A stretch of DNA of 12,875 nt from JBEKDJ01 sp050014415 (GTDB lineage Bacteria; Desulfobacterota; BSN033; UBA1163): the NCBI GenBank assembly GCA_050014415.1, contig JBEKDJ010000121.1, positions 1 through 12,875 on the forward strand. Direction: 5' to 3'. This document shows positions 1 to 6,020 of the stretch, piece by piece. A program made the position numbers and the translations under genes. The notes under the pieces are model-generated. The model was not told where the DNA came from. It made no database searches and saw only the letters and a list, made by a program, of their open reading frames with translations. How positions within the stretch are numbered: position 1 is the stretch's first letter; each line of letters opens with the position of its first letter.

Positions 1-36
1 TTAGATTTCAGTCCCAGCAAAGGCGGGATTTGGACT

Positions 37-74
37 CCTGCCTGCCCTGCCTTTCAGCAGACAGGGCAGGCAGG
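37..74. repeat. Perfect 13-bp inverted repeat, 12-nt loop
   Basis: Bases 37-49 (CCTGCCTGCCCTG) are exactly complementary to 62-74, with a 12-base loop. The element lies 28 bases past the stop codon of the ferritin-like gene on the minus strand, so it would form a strong hairpin at the end of that transcript. No T-run follows it on either strand, so it is not a classical intrinsic terminator. It may protect the 3' end or be a dispersed intergenic repeat. The sequence around it (ATTTCAG, AATCTGCAG, TCTGAAAT) reuses words found in other gaps of the window. Confidence 0.7.
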
Positions 75-101
75 TGCAATCTGCAGTCTGAAATGGGATG
101 A

Positions 102-548
102 TCACACCTCTTCGAGCATAGTTGTGAAGAGATCGTGATGTTCCTCTTCGTCTTCAAGGATCTCCTTAAAGATGAAGGCTGTTGTGACATCCTCCTCCTT
201 TTGAGCCTGCTCGATGATCTTCTTATAGAGCACGATCGCCTCCTCCTCGGCCTTTGTGTCGAGTTCCAGAAACTCCTTCAGACTTTCTCCGACATTGATG
301 GGCGTGGGCTTGGTCGTCGGCGTACCCTCGAGATACCAGAGCCTCTCTGCGATCTTCTCTGCATGCTTCATCTCGGTGATGGCCGTCTGCTTAAACTGAT
401 CCTGTACGGCGATCCCTTTGACACCCATTACCTGCACATGCTGCCACATATATTGGATACTGACAGCGATTTCTCTGGCAATGCCATCGTTTAACATCCC
501 CTTCAACTTGTCACTCACCTTTGTCACCGGTTTTAAATGATGTGTCAT
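102..548 (-). CDS. Bacterioferritin-like (ferritin superfamily) diiron protein
   Basis: This encodes 148 residues of a four-helix ferritin-like protein, probably a cytoplasmic iron-storage or iron-detoxifying protein related to bacterioferritin. Expected diiron ligands are visible: Glu26 in the first helix (AREIAVSIQY), the Glu59-x-x-His62 pair (EMKHAE), Glu103 (EEEAI), and an ExxH pair in the acidic stretch EDEEEHHDLF near the C-terminus. The length is a little short of the usual 155-160 for bacterioferritin. The start is the ATG at 548 because an AGGAGG (557-562) sits 8 bases upstream; a GTG three codons earlier overlaps that AGGAGG and is unlikely. A 240-base gap separates it from the SOD gene, so it may have its own promoter. 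Together with SOD and HtrA it fits an oxidative-stress block. Ferritin-fold assignment is firm; whether it binds haem, as true bacterioferritins do, is not shown. Confidence 0.85.
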   Translation of the reverse strand: MTHHLKPVTKVSDKLKGMLNDGIAREIAVSIQYMWQHVQVMGVKGIAVQDQFKQTAITEMKHAEKIAERLWYLEGTPTTKPTPINVGESLKEFLELDTKAEEEAIVLYKKIIEQAQKEEDVTTAFIFKEILEDEEEHHDLFTTMLEEV

Positions 549-572
549 TCCTTTCACCTCCTGTTTGTATTT

Positions 573-601
573 TAGAGCAGATTAGTTAGAAAATAAAGAT
601 T
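573..601 (-). promoter_or_regulatory. Possible promoter of the ferritin-like gene
   Basis: On the minus strand a TAAAAT hexamer lies about 10-15 bases upstream of the AGGAGG of the ferritin-like gene. A weak TTTATT lies 17 bases further upstream. The -10 is good and the -35 poor. This is a tentative call that would explain independent expression from the SOD gene. Confidence 0.25.
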
Positions 602-606
602 TCGTT

Positions 607-753
607 GTACGGCTAAGGTGAAGATGCCCGTTTCGTCATTCCGATACGTTGTCGGTCTTAAGAACTTCACGTTACCCTCGGACCTTAACCCAAACGGGCT
701 TCGTAACCGTACCCTCAATCTAAGAATTCGTAGAATTCTCATCGCTTGAGGGT
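607..753. repeat. Nested inverted-repeat element, unidentified
   Basis: This noncoding stretch between the SOD and ferritin-like genes is built from nested complementary arms. Module A has outer arms GTACGG (607-612) and CCGTAC (707-712), inner arms GCCCGTTT (626-633) and AAACGGGC (692-699), and further arms GGTC/GACC (654-657/681-684) and TTAAG/CTTAA (658-662/684-688). Module B abuts it: ACCCTCAA (711-718) with TTGAGGGT (746-753), enclosing AGAATTC-GTA-GAATTCT (723-739). The structure is possible on both strands. I see no reading frame in it. It could be a structured RNA in the ferritin leader, a small non-autonomous mobile element or an intergenic repeat; I do not recognise the family. Confidence 0.55.
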
Positions 754-788
754 GGCGGACCAGTCATGCAAGATTACCTCGCAAATAC

Positions 789-1481
789 CTACCCTACTCT
801 TCCTTCAACTGTCTTCCAATCGATATTCTTGAAAAAGGCCTCAATGTAATCCGCCCGCTTCAATCCATAATCAATCATGAAGGCATGCTCAAAGACATCC
901 ATGATGAGAATGGGTGCGCAGCCTGCCGGGTGTCCGACGTCGTGTTCATTGATCCAGAAGTTGAATAATCTTCCGGTCACATTATCCTGATATAAAACTG
1001 CCCAACCAATGCCTCGCATCGACCCCGTTGCCTTAAAGTCTTTCTCCCAAGATTCATAACTCCCAAAATCGTCCGAGACCTTCTTAAACAGCTTTTCGGT
1101 CTTTCCCAATCCTCCTTTTCCACCCAGGTTTTCAAAGTAATATTCATGAAGCCTCATTCCGTTGAACTCCCATCCAAATCGCCTTTTCAATTCAGCAAAT
1201 TCAGGGATGCCCACCTTTCCATCCTTGAGCATCTGACCGAGCAGATCCGTCAATTTGTTCGTATTGGTGACGTACCCCTGATAAAGGGTAAAGTGATTCT
1301 TGAGGAGGGTGTCGCTGAATCCCTCCATACCCAACAGTTTGCCATAGTCTTTTGCGGTATAACTCATTCTTTCCTCCTTTCTTTCTTGGCCGAAAGAGAT
1401 TTTCGGTCCGAATACAAATGGGATTAACCCGCTGACGACTAAACTCAAAAAGCCGCGTCGATTAAGCGTGAAGGTTCTCAT
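789..1481 (-). CDS. Fe/Mn superoxide dismutase with Tat signal peptide
   Basis: The product (230 residues) converts superoxide to oxygen and hydrogen peroxide. The N-terminus MRTFTLNRRGFLSLVV has a twin-arginine motif (NRRGFL) followed by a hydrophobic stretch, so this form should be exported folded by the Tat pathway. The catalytic part starts near residue 39 and has all four metal ligands of the family, numbered from the internal Met at 1367: His25 (KNHFTLYQ), His74 (MRLHEYYFENL), Asp157 and His161 (DVFEHAF; the usual Trp of DVWEHA is Phe). Metal preference cannot be told by eye. The start at 1481 has AGGGAAG just upstream and lies 7 bases after the htrA stop, so the two genes are probably co-transcribed and translationally coupled. 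A second start at 1367 has a stronger AAAGGAGG and would give a 192-residue cytosolic enzyme of normal SOD length. Confidence 0.93.
   Translation of the reverse strand: MRTFTLNRRGFLSLVVSGLIPFVFGPKISFGQERKEERMSYTAKDYGKLLGMEGFSDTLLKNHFTLYQGYVTNTNKLTDLLGQMLKDGKVGIPEFAELKRRFGWEFNGMRLHEYYFENLGGKGGLGKTEKLFKKVSDDFGSYESWEKDFKATGSMRGIGWAVLYQDNVTGRLFNFWINEHDVGHPAGCAPILIMDVFEHAFMIDYGLKRADYIEAFFKNIDWKTVEGRVG
1367..1380 (-). promoter_or_regulatory. Internal Shine-Dalgarno and second start in the SOD gene
   Basis: AAAGGAGG (complement of 1373-1380) lies 5 bases before an in-frame ATG at 1367. The start falls exactly between the Tat signal peptide and the catalytic domain. It is a better ribosome-binding site than the one for the upstream start at 1481. 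It could make an unexported SOD from the same gene, or it could be the remnant of an ancestral cytosolic start to which the signal sequence was later joined. Confidence 0.5.
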
Positions 1482-1488
1482 GACTTCC

Positions 1489-2940
1489 CTATTGTACCAC
1501 GACTTGAACCATACCTGTATTTCCGGTTCGATGGTCAAGGGCAAGAACAGAGATCTTCTCCTTTGGCTTCAAAGAACTCACAGTCTCATCAAAACTACCC
1601 ACCCCCTCGACAGGCTGGTTGTTAATCCCTAGGATGAGATCTCCCACTTCAAAGCCAGCCTCCTTCAAAGGGCCTTTCGTATCGAGCCAGGTGATGGCCA
1701 CGCCCTGGTTGTCATCCAGTCCATACTGTTCTCTCTCTTTTGCAGTGACGGGTCGAACCTCTGCTCCTATGCGATCTCTGGCCAAGGTACCTAAAATCTT
1801 GGTTGCTGCCTCTAGACTCCCGATCTTGACCGTCAGCTCTTGCTTCTTGCCGCCGCGCAAAATCGTCACCTTGACCTCCTGACCAATCGGCGTCTCCGCC
1901 ACGTCGTTGCGAAGGGTGCTGGAATCTGGAGTCTCTTTGTCCCGATAGGCCACGACCACATCGTCCTTTCTCAACCCTCCCTTCTCCGCCGGACCCATCT
2001 TGACAACATCCGCAACCAATGCGCCCTTAAGGCCCTCCACATGAAGATTCTTGGCTAACTCCGGTGTCAGATCCCGGATCGTAATCCCCAGCCAACCCCG
2101 CTCCACCTTGCCATGGGCAATCAATTCCCTGGCCACATGCATAGCCATATTGCTGGGAATAGTGAAGCCAATCCCTTCAAACCCCCCCGACTCACTGGCA
2201 ATGGCAGCGTTGATTCCGATCACCTCGCCATAAAGGTTCAAGAGAGGACCACCACTGTTGCCCGGATTGATCGCTGCGTCCGTCTGGAGAAAATCCTGAT
2301 AACCGCTCGGGTCGGTTATTCCTCGACGATGCTTGGCACTGATGATTCCCTGGGTCACCGTCTTTTCAAGGGCACGGGGAGCTCCGATTGCCACAACCCA
2401 CTCCCCTACCTCAACCTTGTCCGAATCACCGAAGGTGACATGGGGCAGACGCTCCTTTGCTGAAATATGGATCACCGCTAAATCGGTCTTAGGATCGCCT
2501 CCTACTAGCTTAGCAGGGTATTTACTACCATCGGCCAATGTTACCTGCAGTTTGGTTGCACCTCCTGCCACATGGTAATTGGTAAGGACATGGCCCTGAG
2601 TGTCGATAATCATACCCGACCCTAATCCCTTCACCTCCTGTTTGAACTTGCGGGGCATCTTGGGAATGTTAAAAAACCGCCGAAAGAATGGATCGTTTTC
2701 GAAAGGCATAAAGGGATTCACCACTTCTTGACTCTCACTCACCTCAATATAGACAACTGCCGGGATATTCTGCTTTGCCACCTGCATAATGGCCGTGCTC
2801 AAATCGACCGACTTCGTCTTCTCCGCAGCCTGCCCCGGAGCCAAATGAAGTTGCATTAATACGATTGCGATTAAGAAAGACTTCGAAAGGGCTCTTGATA
2901 GGTAATGACTCCTGGAGATCGGATGGTCCAACATAGGCAT
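1489..2940 (-). CDS. htrA: HtrA/DegP-type periplasmic serine protease
   Basis: The 483-residue product is a complete HtrA protease/chaperone that degrades or holds misfolded envelope proteins. A signal peptide spans roughly residues 14-39 (hydrophobic SFLIAIVLMQL, then AxA-like GQAAE). The trypsin-like domain carries the triad His123 (TNYHVAGG), Asp153 (KTDLAV) and Ser229 (NPGNSGGPL). Two PDZ domains follow, about 282-375 and 385-483, each with the family's hydrophobic, glycine-rich pattern (RGWLGI; IGAEV). Length and order match DegP/DegQ. The ATG at 2940 is preceded by GAAAGGAGAAAG. The SOD gene follows after 7 bases, so both exported proteins are probably made together, which suggests envelope stress and oxidative stress are handled jointly. 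The 254-base gap upstream must hold its promoter, but I found no clear sigma70 or heat-shock hexamers there. Confidence 0.96.
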   Translation of the reverse strand: MPMLDHPISRSHYLSRALSKSFLIAIVLMQLHLAPGQAAEKTKSVDLSTAIMQVAKQNIPAVVYIEVSESQEVVNPFMPFENDPFFRRFFNIPKMPRKFKQEVKGLGSGMIIDTQGHVLTNYHVAGGATKLQVTLADGSKYPAKLVGGDPKTDLAVIHISAKERLPHVTFGDSDKVEVGEWVVAIGAPRALEKTVTQGIISAKHRRGITDPSGYQDFLQTDAAINPGNSGGPLLNLYGEVIGINAAIASESGGFEGIGFTIPSNMAMHVARELIAHGKVERGWLGITIRDLTPELAKNLHVEGLKGALVADVVKMGPAEKGGLRKDDVVVAYRDKETPDSSTLRNDVAETPIGQEVKVTILRGGKKQELTVKIGSLEAATKILGTLARDRIGAEVRPVTAKEREQYGLDDNQGVAITWLDTKGPLKEAGFEVGDLILGINNQPVEGVGSFDETVSSLKPKEKISVLALDHRTGNTGMVQVVVQ

Positions 2941-3072
2941 CTTTCTCCTTTCTTTTCAGGCCATACAAAAAGGTAGCGGACAAAATCATCCGTCATCCCC
3001 CAAGAGGATCAACCATGGATGCTCGATCATTTATGATGACAAGGATGGAGGAAAAAATAAATGGGTAAGACT

Positions 3073-3097
3073 CTGTATTTCGTCCTGAAAAATACAG
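3073..3097. repeat. 8-bp inverted repeat between htrA and the TauE-like gene
   Basis: CTGTATTT (3073-3080) and AAATACAG (3090-3097) form a perfect inverted repeat with a 9-base spacer in the 254-base gap. On the minus strand it lies about 100 bases after the TauE-like stop and 130 bases before the htrA start. There is no T-run after it on that strand, so an operator for htrA is as plausible as a terminator. A second, shorter palindrome (ATCAT-TT-ATGAT, 3026-3037) lies closer to htrA. Confidence 0.4.
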
Positions 3098-3194
3098 TAT
3101 TTTCATGCAAATTTCTTAAACGGGTTTTCAGACTCTTGATTTCAAATCTGCAGGTAGGCGAGTCAGTCCACTGCCTTTATCGTGCGCCTCTTCT

Positions 3195-3557
3195 CTACTT
3201 ACTAAAGATCATCTTGAGCGATATCAAAAGCAATGCGATTCCAAACACTCTCTCCAAAACGACATTGGACAATCTCGTCGCAATCTTTGCGCCGAATAGG
3301 CCGCCAACAAAGAACCCGATGCAGATGAGGATGGCTATTCTCAAATCGACATATCCCTGCTTGTAGTAGGTCCACGCGGCGAGAAAACCAATCGGCGGAA
3401 TTAATAGCGCCAAGGTCGTCCCTTGAGCTTTATGCTGGGATAACCCGAACAAGAAAACCAAAGCAGGAACGATGATGGTTCCTCCGCCAATGCCAATCAG
3501 CCCGCTCATGATCCCAGCGACCAACCCCAAGAGCAGATAGAGCAGTACATCGGTCAT
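3195..3557 (-). CDS. Half-size TauE/SafE family membrane permease
   Basis: The product has 120 residues and about four hydrophobic segments (approximately 5-35, 44-62, 72-90, 100-118). The glycine-rich start (GLVAGIMSGLIGIGGGTIIVPAL) is the signature of TauE/SafE permeases, implicated in export of sulfite, sulfoacetate or other organosulfur anions. Usual members have about 240-270 residues made of two homologous halves; this protein equals a single half. The gene is intact, with AGGAGG (3565-3570) 7 bases before the ATG and a clean stop, so it is probably a natural single-repeat version that would dimerise rather than a truncation. It begins 18 bases after the galT stop, so the two are likely co-transcribed. 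The substrate cannot be told. Confidence 0.85.
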   Translation of the reverse strand: MTDVLLYLLLGLVAGIMSGLIGIGGGTIIVPALVFLFGLSQHKAQGTTLALLIPPIGFLAAWTYYKQGYVDLRIAILICIGFFVGGLFGAKIATRLSNVVLERVFGIALLLISLKMIFSK

Positions 3558-3575
3558 ATCAGAACCTCCTGAACG

Positions 3576-4595
3576 TTAACCTTCATCCCTTAGGAATGGA
3601 GCCGTCTCCTCAGGAAATGAGACATTGATAGAGATGCCAGATCCCATTTCAAATCCGGCTTGAGTGGTCAATCTAGGCACAATTTGAAGGTGCCAGTGGT
3701 AGTAGTCCTCTTGTTCATCTTTGATGGGAGCGGTATGGATAACATAATTATAGGGAGGATCATTCAGTTTGGAATAGAGTTTGTATAAAGTTGTCTTTAG
3801 AACCTTTGCAAAGGTCTTAGAATCCTCCATAGAGATCAAGCCGAAAGAGGCCTGATGGTTTTTGGGAATGATCCAGGTCTCAAAAGGAAGCCGGGATGCA
3901 AAGGGCTGGAGGACGACAAACTTCTCGGTATTCAATACAATCCTTTTAGCAAAGTTGAGTTCCTCTTGAATCGAATCGCAATAGACACACCTCCCGTGGT
4001 CATCATAATATCGGGCTGCCTCCTCCAATTTCTTACGGATATTGGATGGAACGACAGCAGTTCCGACAATTTGAGAATGAGTGTGTTCGAGTGATGTCCC
4101 CGCAGCCTCACCATGATTCTTGAAGATGATGATCAATTTGATCCTCGTGTCCTCCCTGATTGCGAGGTATCTCTCGCGATAGGCGAGAAGGACCTCTTCC
4201 ACCTGCTTGTCATCCATTAAAGGAAAAAGCTGATTATGAATAGGGCTTCCAATCACCACCTCATGGATTCCAACCCCATCCATCATTCGGAAGAAGCCTT
4301 TCTCTTCTTTCCTTTCCAAACTCCCTTCTGGAGAAAGCGCTGGAAATTTATTAGGGATAACCCTTACCCACCATCCTTTACTATCTGCCGGGCCGCTGCT
4401 CCGATAGGCGAGGGTTTCATGAGGAGTCAAATATTCATTGCCTGGGCAGAATGGACAGCTTCCCTTATGAGAAGGTTTCTCGATGAAGGGTTCAACCCTT
4501 CTAAGCTCATGGGGTCTTTTTGAACGCTCCGAAGCAATGATAACCCACTCCTTCGTCGTGGGGTCCTGTCTCAATTGGGGCACAATAACCTCCAT
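3576..4595 (-). CDS. galT: Galactose-1-phosphate uridylyltransferase
   Basis: The 339-residue product exchanges galactose-1-phosphate and UDP-glucose for UDP-galactose and glucose-1-phosphate in the Leloir pathway. It has zinc-site cysteines Cys47/Cys50 (SCPFCPGNE) and Cys203/Cys206 (RCVYCDS). The active-site segment NHGEAAGTSLEHTHSQ contains His171 and nucleophile His173. The C-terminal half has the YHWHLQIVPR and GFEMGSG signatures. The active site reads His-Thr-His instead of His-Pro-His, a form I associate with archaeal and deep-branching bacterial members; a related nucleotidyl or ADP-sugar transferase is therefore possible. I chose the ATG at 4595 because homology begins there (IVPQLRQDPTTKEWVI). 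It has no good Shine-Dalgarno sequence: its leader is the repeat-rich tract 4594-4655. No galK or galE is visible nearby. Confidence 0.88.
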   Translation of the reverse strand: MEVIVPQLRQDPTTKEWVIIASERSKRPHELRRVEPFIEKPSHKGSCPFCPGNEYLTPHETLAYRSSGPADSKGWWVRVIPNKFPALSPEGSLERKEEKGFFRMMDGVGIHEVVIGSPIHNQLFPLMDDKQVEEVLLAYRERYLAIREDTRIKLIIIFKNHGEAAGTSLEHTHSQIVGTAVVPSNIRKKLEEAARYYDDHGRCVYCDSIQEELNFAKRIVLNTEKFVVLQPFASRLPFETWIIPKNHQASFGLISMEDSKTFAKVLKTTLYKLYSKLNDPPYNYVIHTAPIKDEQEDYYHWHLQIVPRLTTQAGFEMGSGISINVSFPEETAPFLRDEG

Positions 4596-4655
4596 TGCAG
4601 ATCTCAGAATTAAGATTGCAGATTGAAAATTCAAATCTCAAATCTGAAATCCTAA
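4594..4655. repeat. AT-rich degenerate word repeat overlapping the galT start
   Basis: ATTGCAGAT occurs at 4594-4602 and 4615-4623. The rest is made of variants of the same words (GATTGAAAATTCAAATC, TCAAATCTGAAATC). The galT start codon lies at its edge. The words AATCTGCA and TCTGAAAT recur at 78-94, and AATCTGCAG at 3145-3153, so this is a dispersed intergenic tract rather than a gene-specific leader. Confidence 0.55.
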
Positions 4656-4669
4656 ATGTTCTTAGTGCC

Positions 4670-4831
4670 TTAGCCTAAGGCCCAGAGCAATCCCAGAACA
4701 GCCCCCAGAGGCGCGGAGACATACGGGTTGCAGGTAAGGGCTCAGGAGCTTCCAAAGCTACGGGTGAGATAACTCAAACCGAATCCTAGAGAGGCTCCCA
4801 CTACCAAACCAAGTAGAATCTTCAAGAACAT
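4670..4831 (-). CDS. DUF6132-like small membrane protein with in-frame TGA (candidate Sec)
   Basis: I read 53 residues from the ATG at 4831 to a TAA at 4670-4672, with a TGA as codon 30 (4742-4744). Residues 2-22 (FLKILLGLVVGASLGFGLSYL) form one membrane segment. A short turn reads GSS-[TGA]-ALTCNP, and residues 38-53 (VSAPLGAVLGLLWALG) form a second membrane segment. This architecture, with a motif of the type SGTCPITSxP between two helices, is what I remember of the DUF6132 family; the TGA aligns with the family cysteine. AAGGA lies 6 bases before the ATG, and a TTGATT-N17-TATTCT promoter lies just upstream. If TGA is read as selenocysteine the motif is UxxxC. Otherwise the gene is broken by a nonsense mutation or an error. 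I saw no convincing SECIS hairpin, only a weak stem 30-41 bases after the TGA. galT follows 74 bases downstream. Function unknown. Confidence 0.65.
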
Positions 4832-4848
4832 ATATTTTCCTTTTTTTT

Positions 4849-4877
4849 AGAATACCACTCCGTCTGGCCCAAATCAA
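4849..4877 (-). promoter_or_regulatory. Sigma70-type promoter for the DUF6132-like gene
   Basis: On the minus strand TTGATT (4872-4877) and TATTCT (4849-4854) are separated by 17 bases. Transcription would start near 4842, giving a leader of about ten bases that includes the AAGGA of the mini-gene. It may also serve galT and the TauE-like gene downstream. Confidence 0.55.
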
Positions 4878-4996
4878 GAACATGCTTTGAGAGAAACCAT
4901 CATGCTCAGCTCAAACATCGATGAAAGATCTGAAAAACCACCCTACGTTCTCTCCCGGAGATTTCCTGAGCTTTTCAGAAATCTTCCAATTTTTAC

Positions 4997-5026
4997 TTGA
5001 CAGCTTCTCCTCCCTATCAATAGACT
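4997..5026 (+). promoter_or_regulatory. Probable promoter for the cytochrome b5/DUF2231 gene
   Basis: A consensus TTGACA (4997-5002) is followed after 18 bases by TAGACT (5021-5026), a 4-of-6 match to the -10 hexamer. Transcription would begin near 5033, just ahead of the AAGGAG at 5033-5038. This supports translation from the ATG at 5050 rather than from the ATG at 4921 further upstream, which would lie outside this transcript. Confidence 0.4.
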
Positions 5027-5049
5027 GTAGGAAAGGAGAAAAAGGCGAA

Positions 5050-5757
5050 ATGAAAGAGATGACTTCGGAAGAATTGCTCTCTCTTAGCGGAATGAATGGG
5101 AACCCTGCCTATGTTGCCTTTCAGGGGAAGATCTATGACGTCTCCAGGAGTCCGCTCTGGCCCAAAGGCCTTCACATGAAGCGGCATCCCGCCGGCAAGG
5201 ATCTGGGCGCAGAGATCTCTGCAGCTCCCCATGGACCAGAGGTCTTGGAACGTTACCCTCAAGTAGGGATCTTGAAGAAAGGAGTGCCGGAGGAGTTGAA
5301 GCACCTTCCTGCCGTGCTTCAAAGGTTATTGCAGCAGTTCCCTATGGCGAGGCGCCATCCCCACCCCATGATCATCCATTTTCCGATCGCCTTCTTGATG
5401 GGTGCGTCTCTCTTCTTGCTCCTCTATCTCCTTTTCCATAACCCCACCTTCAGCACCACGGGTTTCTACCTCCTTGTCCTAGGGGCCATCTCCTCTCCCT
5501 TCGCAATGGCCACAGGCCTCTTCACCTGGTGGATTAATTACCGATTAAAACTCATCTATTATGTCAAAAGAAAGATTCAACTTTCCATCCTCCTGCTCAT
5601 CTTGGAGGTCGTTCTCATCCTCTGGCATAGCTCGAGGCCAAACCTCTTGCTCCATGGAATCCATCTCGCTTATCCCATCATGATGCTTATCCTCACCCCC
5701 ATCGTTGGTCTTCTGGGATACTACGGAGGGCAAATGACTTTTCCCACCGAGAAATGA
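5050..5757 (+). CDS. Cytochrome b5-like haem domain fused to DUF2231 membrane domain
   Basis: The 235-residue product has two parts. Residues 1-78 resemble prokaryotic cytochrome b5-like haem/steroid-binding domains (YVAFQGKIYDVSRSPLWPKG, HMKRHPAGKDLG, ISAAPHGPEVL). His46 in HPAG corresponds to the HPGG haem ligand, and His61 is a likely second ligand. Residues 102-230 are a DUF2231 domain: the motif HPHPMIIHFPIAFL (His103, His105, His110) is typical, followed by about four transmembrane helices. The haem domain has no signal peptide and so is probably cytoplasmic, with the rest in the inner membrane. DUF2231 proteins are suspected to bind haem, so an electron-transfer role is plausible, but the partner is unknown. 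I start at 5050 because homology begins there and AAGGAG lies 11 bases upstream. The gene converges with rubredoxin, 10 bases apart. Confidence 0.85.
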   Translation: MKEMTSEELLSLSGMNGNPAYVAFQGKIYDVSRSPLWPKGLHMKRHPAGKDLGAEISAAPHGPEVLERYPQVGILKKGVPEELKHLPAVLQRLLQQFPMARRHPHPMIIHFPIAFLMGASLFLLLYLLFHNPTFSTTGFYLLVLGAISSPFAMATGLFTWWINYRLKLIYYVKRKIQLSILLLILEVVLILWHSSRPNLLLHGIHLAYPIMMLILTPIVGLLGYYGGQMTFPTEK

Positions 5758-5767
5758 AAGAAAAACC

Positions 5768-5926
5768 CTAATCCTTTTCGAACATCTCTTTTGGGGCACC
5801 GCACACTGGGCAAACCCAATCCTCAGGAAGCTTTTCAAAAGGGGTATTCGCGGGGATATTGCCATCCGGGTCGCCTATTTCCGGATCGTAGATATAACCG
5901 CAGATCTTACATCTCCATTTTTCCAT
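5768..5926 (-). CDS. Rubredoxin
   Basis: The 52-residue product is a standard rubredoxin, a cytoplasmic one-electron carrier with one iron held by four cysteines: Cys6 and Cys9 (CKICGYIYDP) and Cys39 and Cys42 (WVCPVCGAPK). The aromatic and acidic core (DPEIGDPDG, FEKLPEDW) is intact. The start at 5926 is set by GGGAGGAG (5931-5938), with a 6-base gap from GGAGG; an upstream extension of 11 codons lacks the family sequence. The gene is second behind a ferritin-like diiron gene, 94 bases away. In anaerobes rubredoxin passes electrons to rubrerythrin, superoxide reductase or oxygen reductases; the neighbour is the natural partner here. Confidence 0.96.
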   Translation of the reverse strand: MEKWRCKICGYIYDPEIGDPDGNIPANTPFEKLPEDWVCPVCGAPKEMFEKD

Positions 5927-5968
5927 CTCTCTCCTCCCAGACAAAAACACAACGCGCATACAGCATGG

Positions 5969-6020
5969 GGCATAGGGTCAAGTTTTCTAACTCCGAGCTC
6001 CCTGTAGCATGCCCTATGCC
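5969..6020. repeat. 9-bp inverted repeat between the diiron and rubredoxin genes
   Basis: GGCATAGGG (5969-5977) is complementary to CCCTATGCC (6012-6020), separated by 34 bases. The second arm abuts the stop codon of the diiron gene on the minus strand. It would fold in the intercistronic RNA and could set different mRNA levels for the two genes. The surrounding GCATGGGGCATAGGG has a simple 8-base periodicity like other gap repeats here. Confidence 0.5.

Noticed and set aside
135..494. 119-codon plus-strand frame opposite the ferritin-like gene
   Set aside because: It is the antisense shadow of a well-supported gene and has leucine/aspartate-rich sequence typical of such shadows.
3073..3097. 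Inverted repeat as a terminator for the TauE-like operon
   Set aside because: No T-run follows on the minus strand and it lies 100 bases after the stop codon.
4742..4744. Reading the TGA as the natural stop of a 29-residue peptide
   Set aside because: The frame continues with a family-like motif and a second membrane helix to a TAA 23 codons later, which is unlikely for untranslated sequence; it cannot be fully excluded.
4921..5049. N-terminal extension of the cytochrome b5/DUF2231 gene from an ATG at 4921
   Set aside because: The extension has no family similarity and lies upstream of the likely promoter; the ATG at 5050 begins the homologous region.
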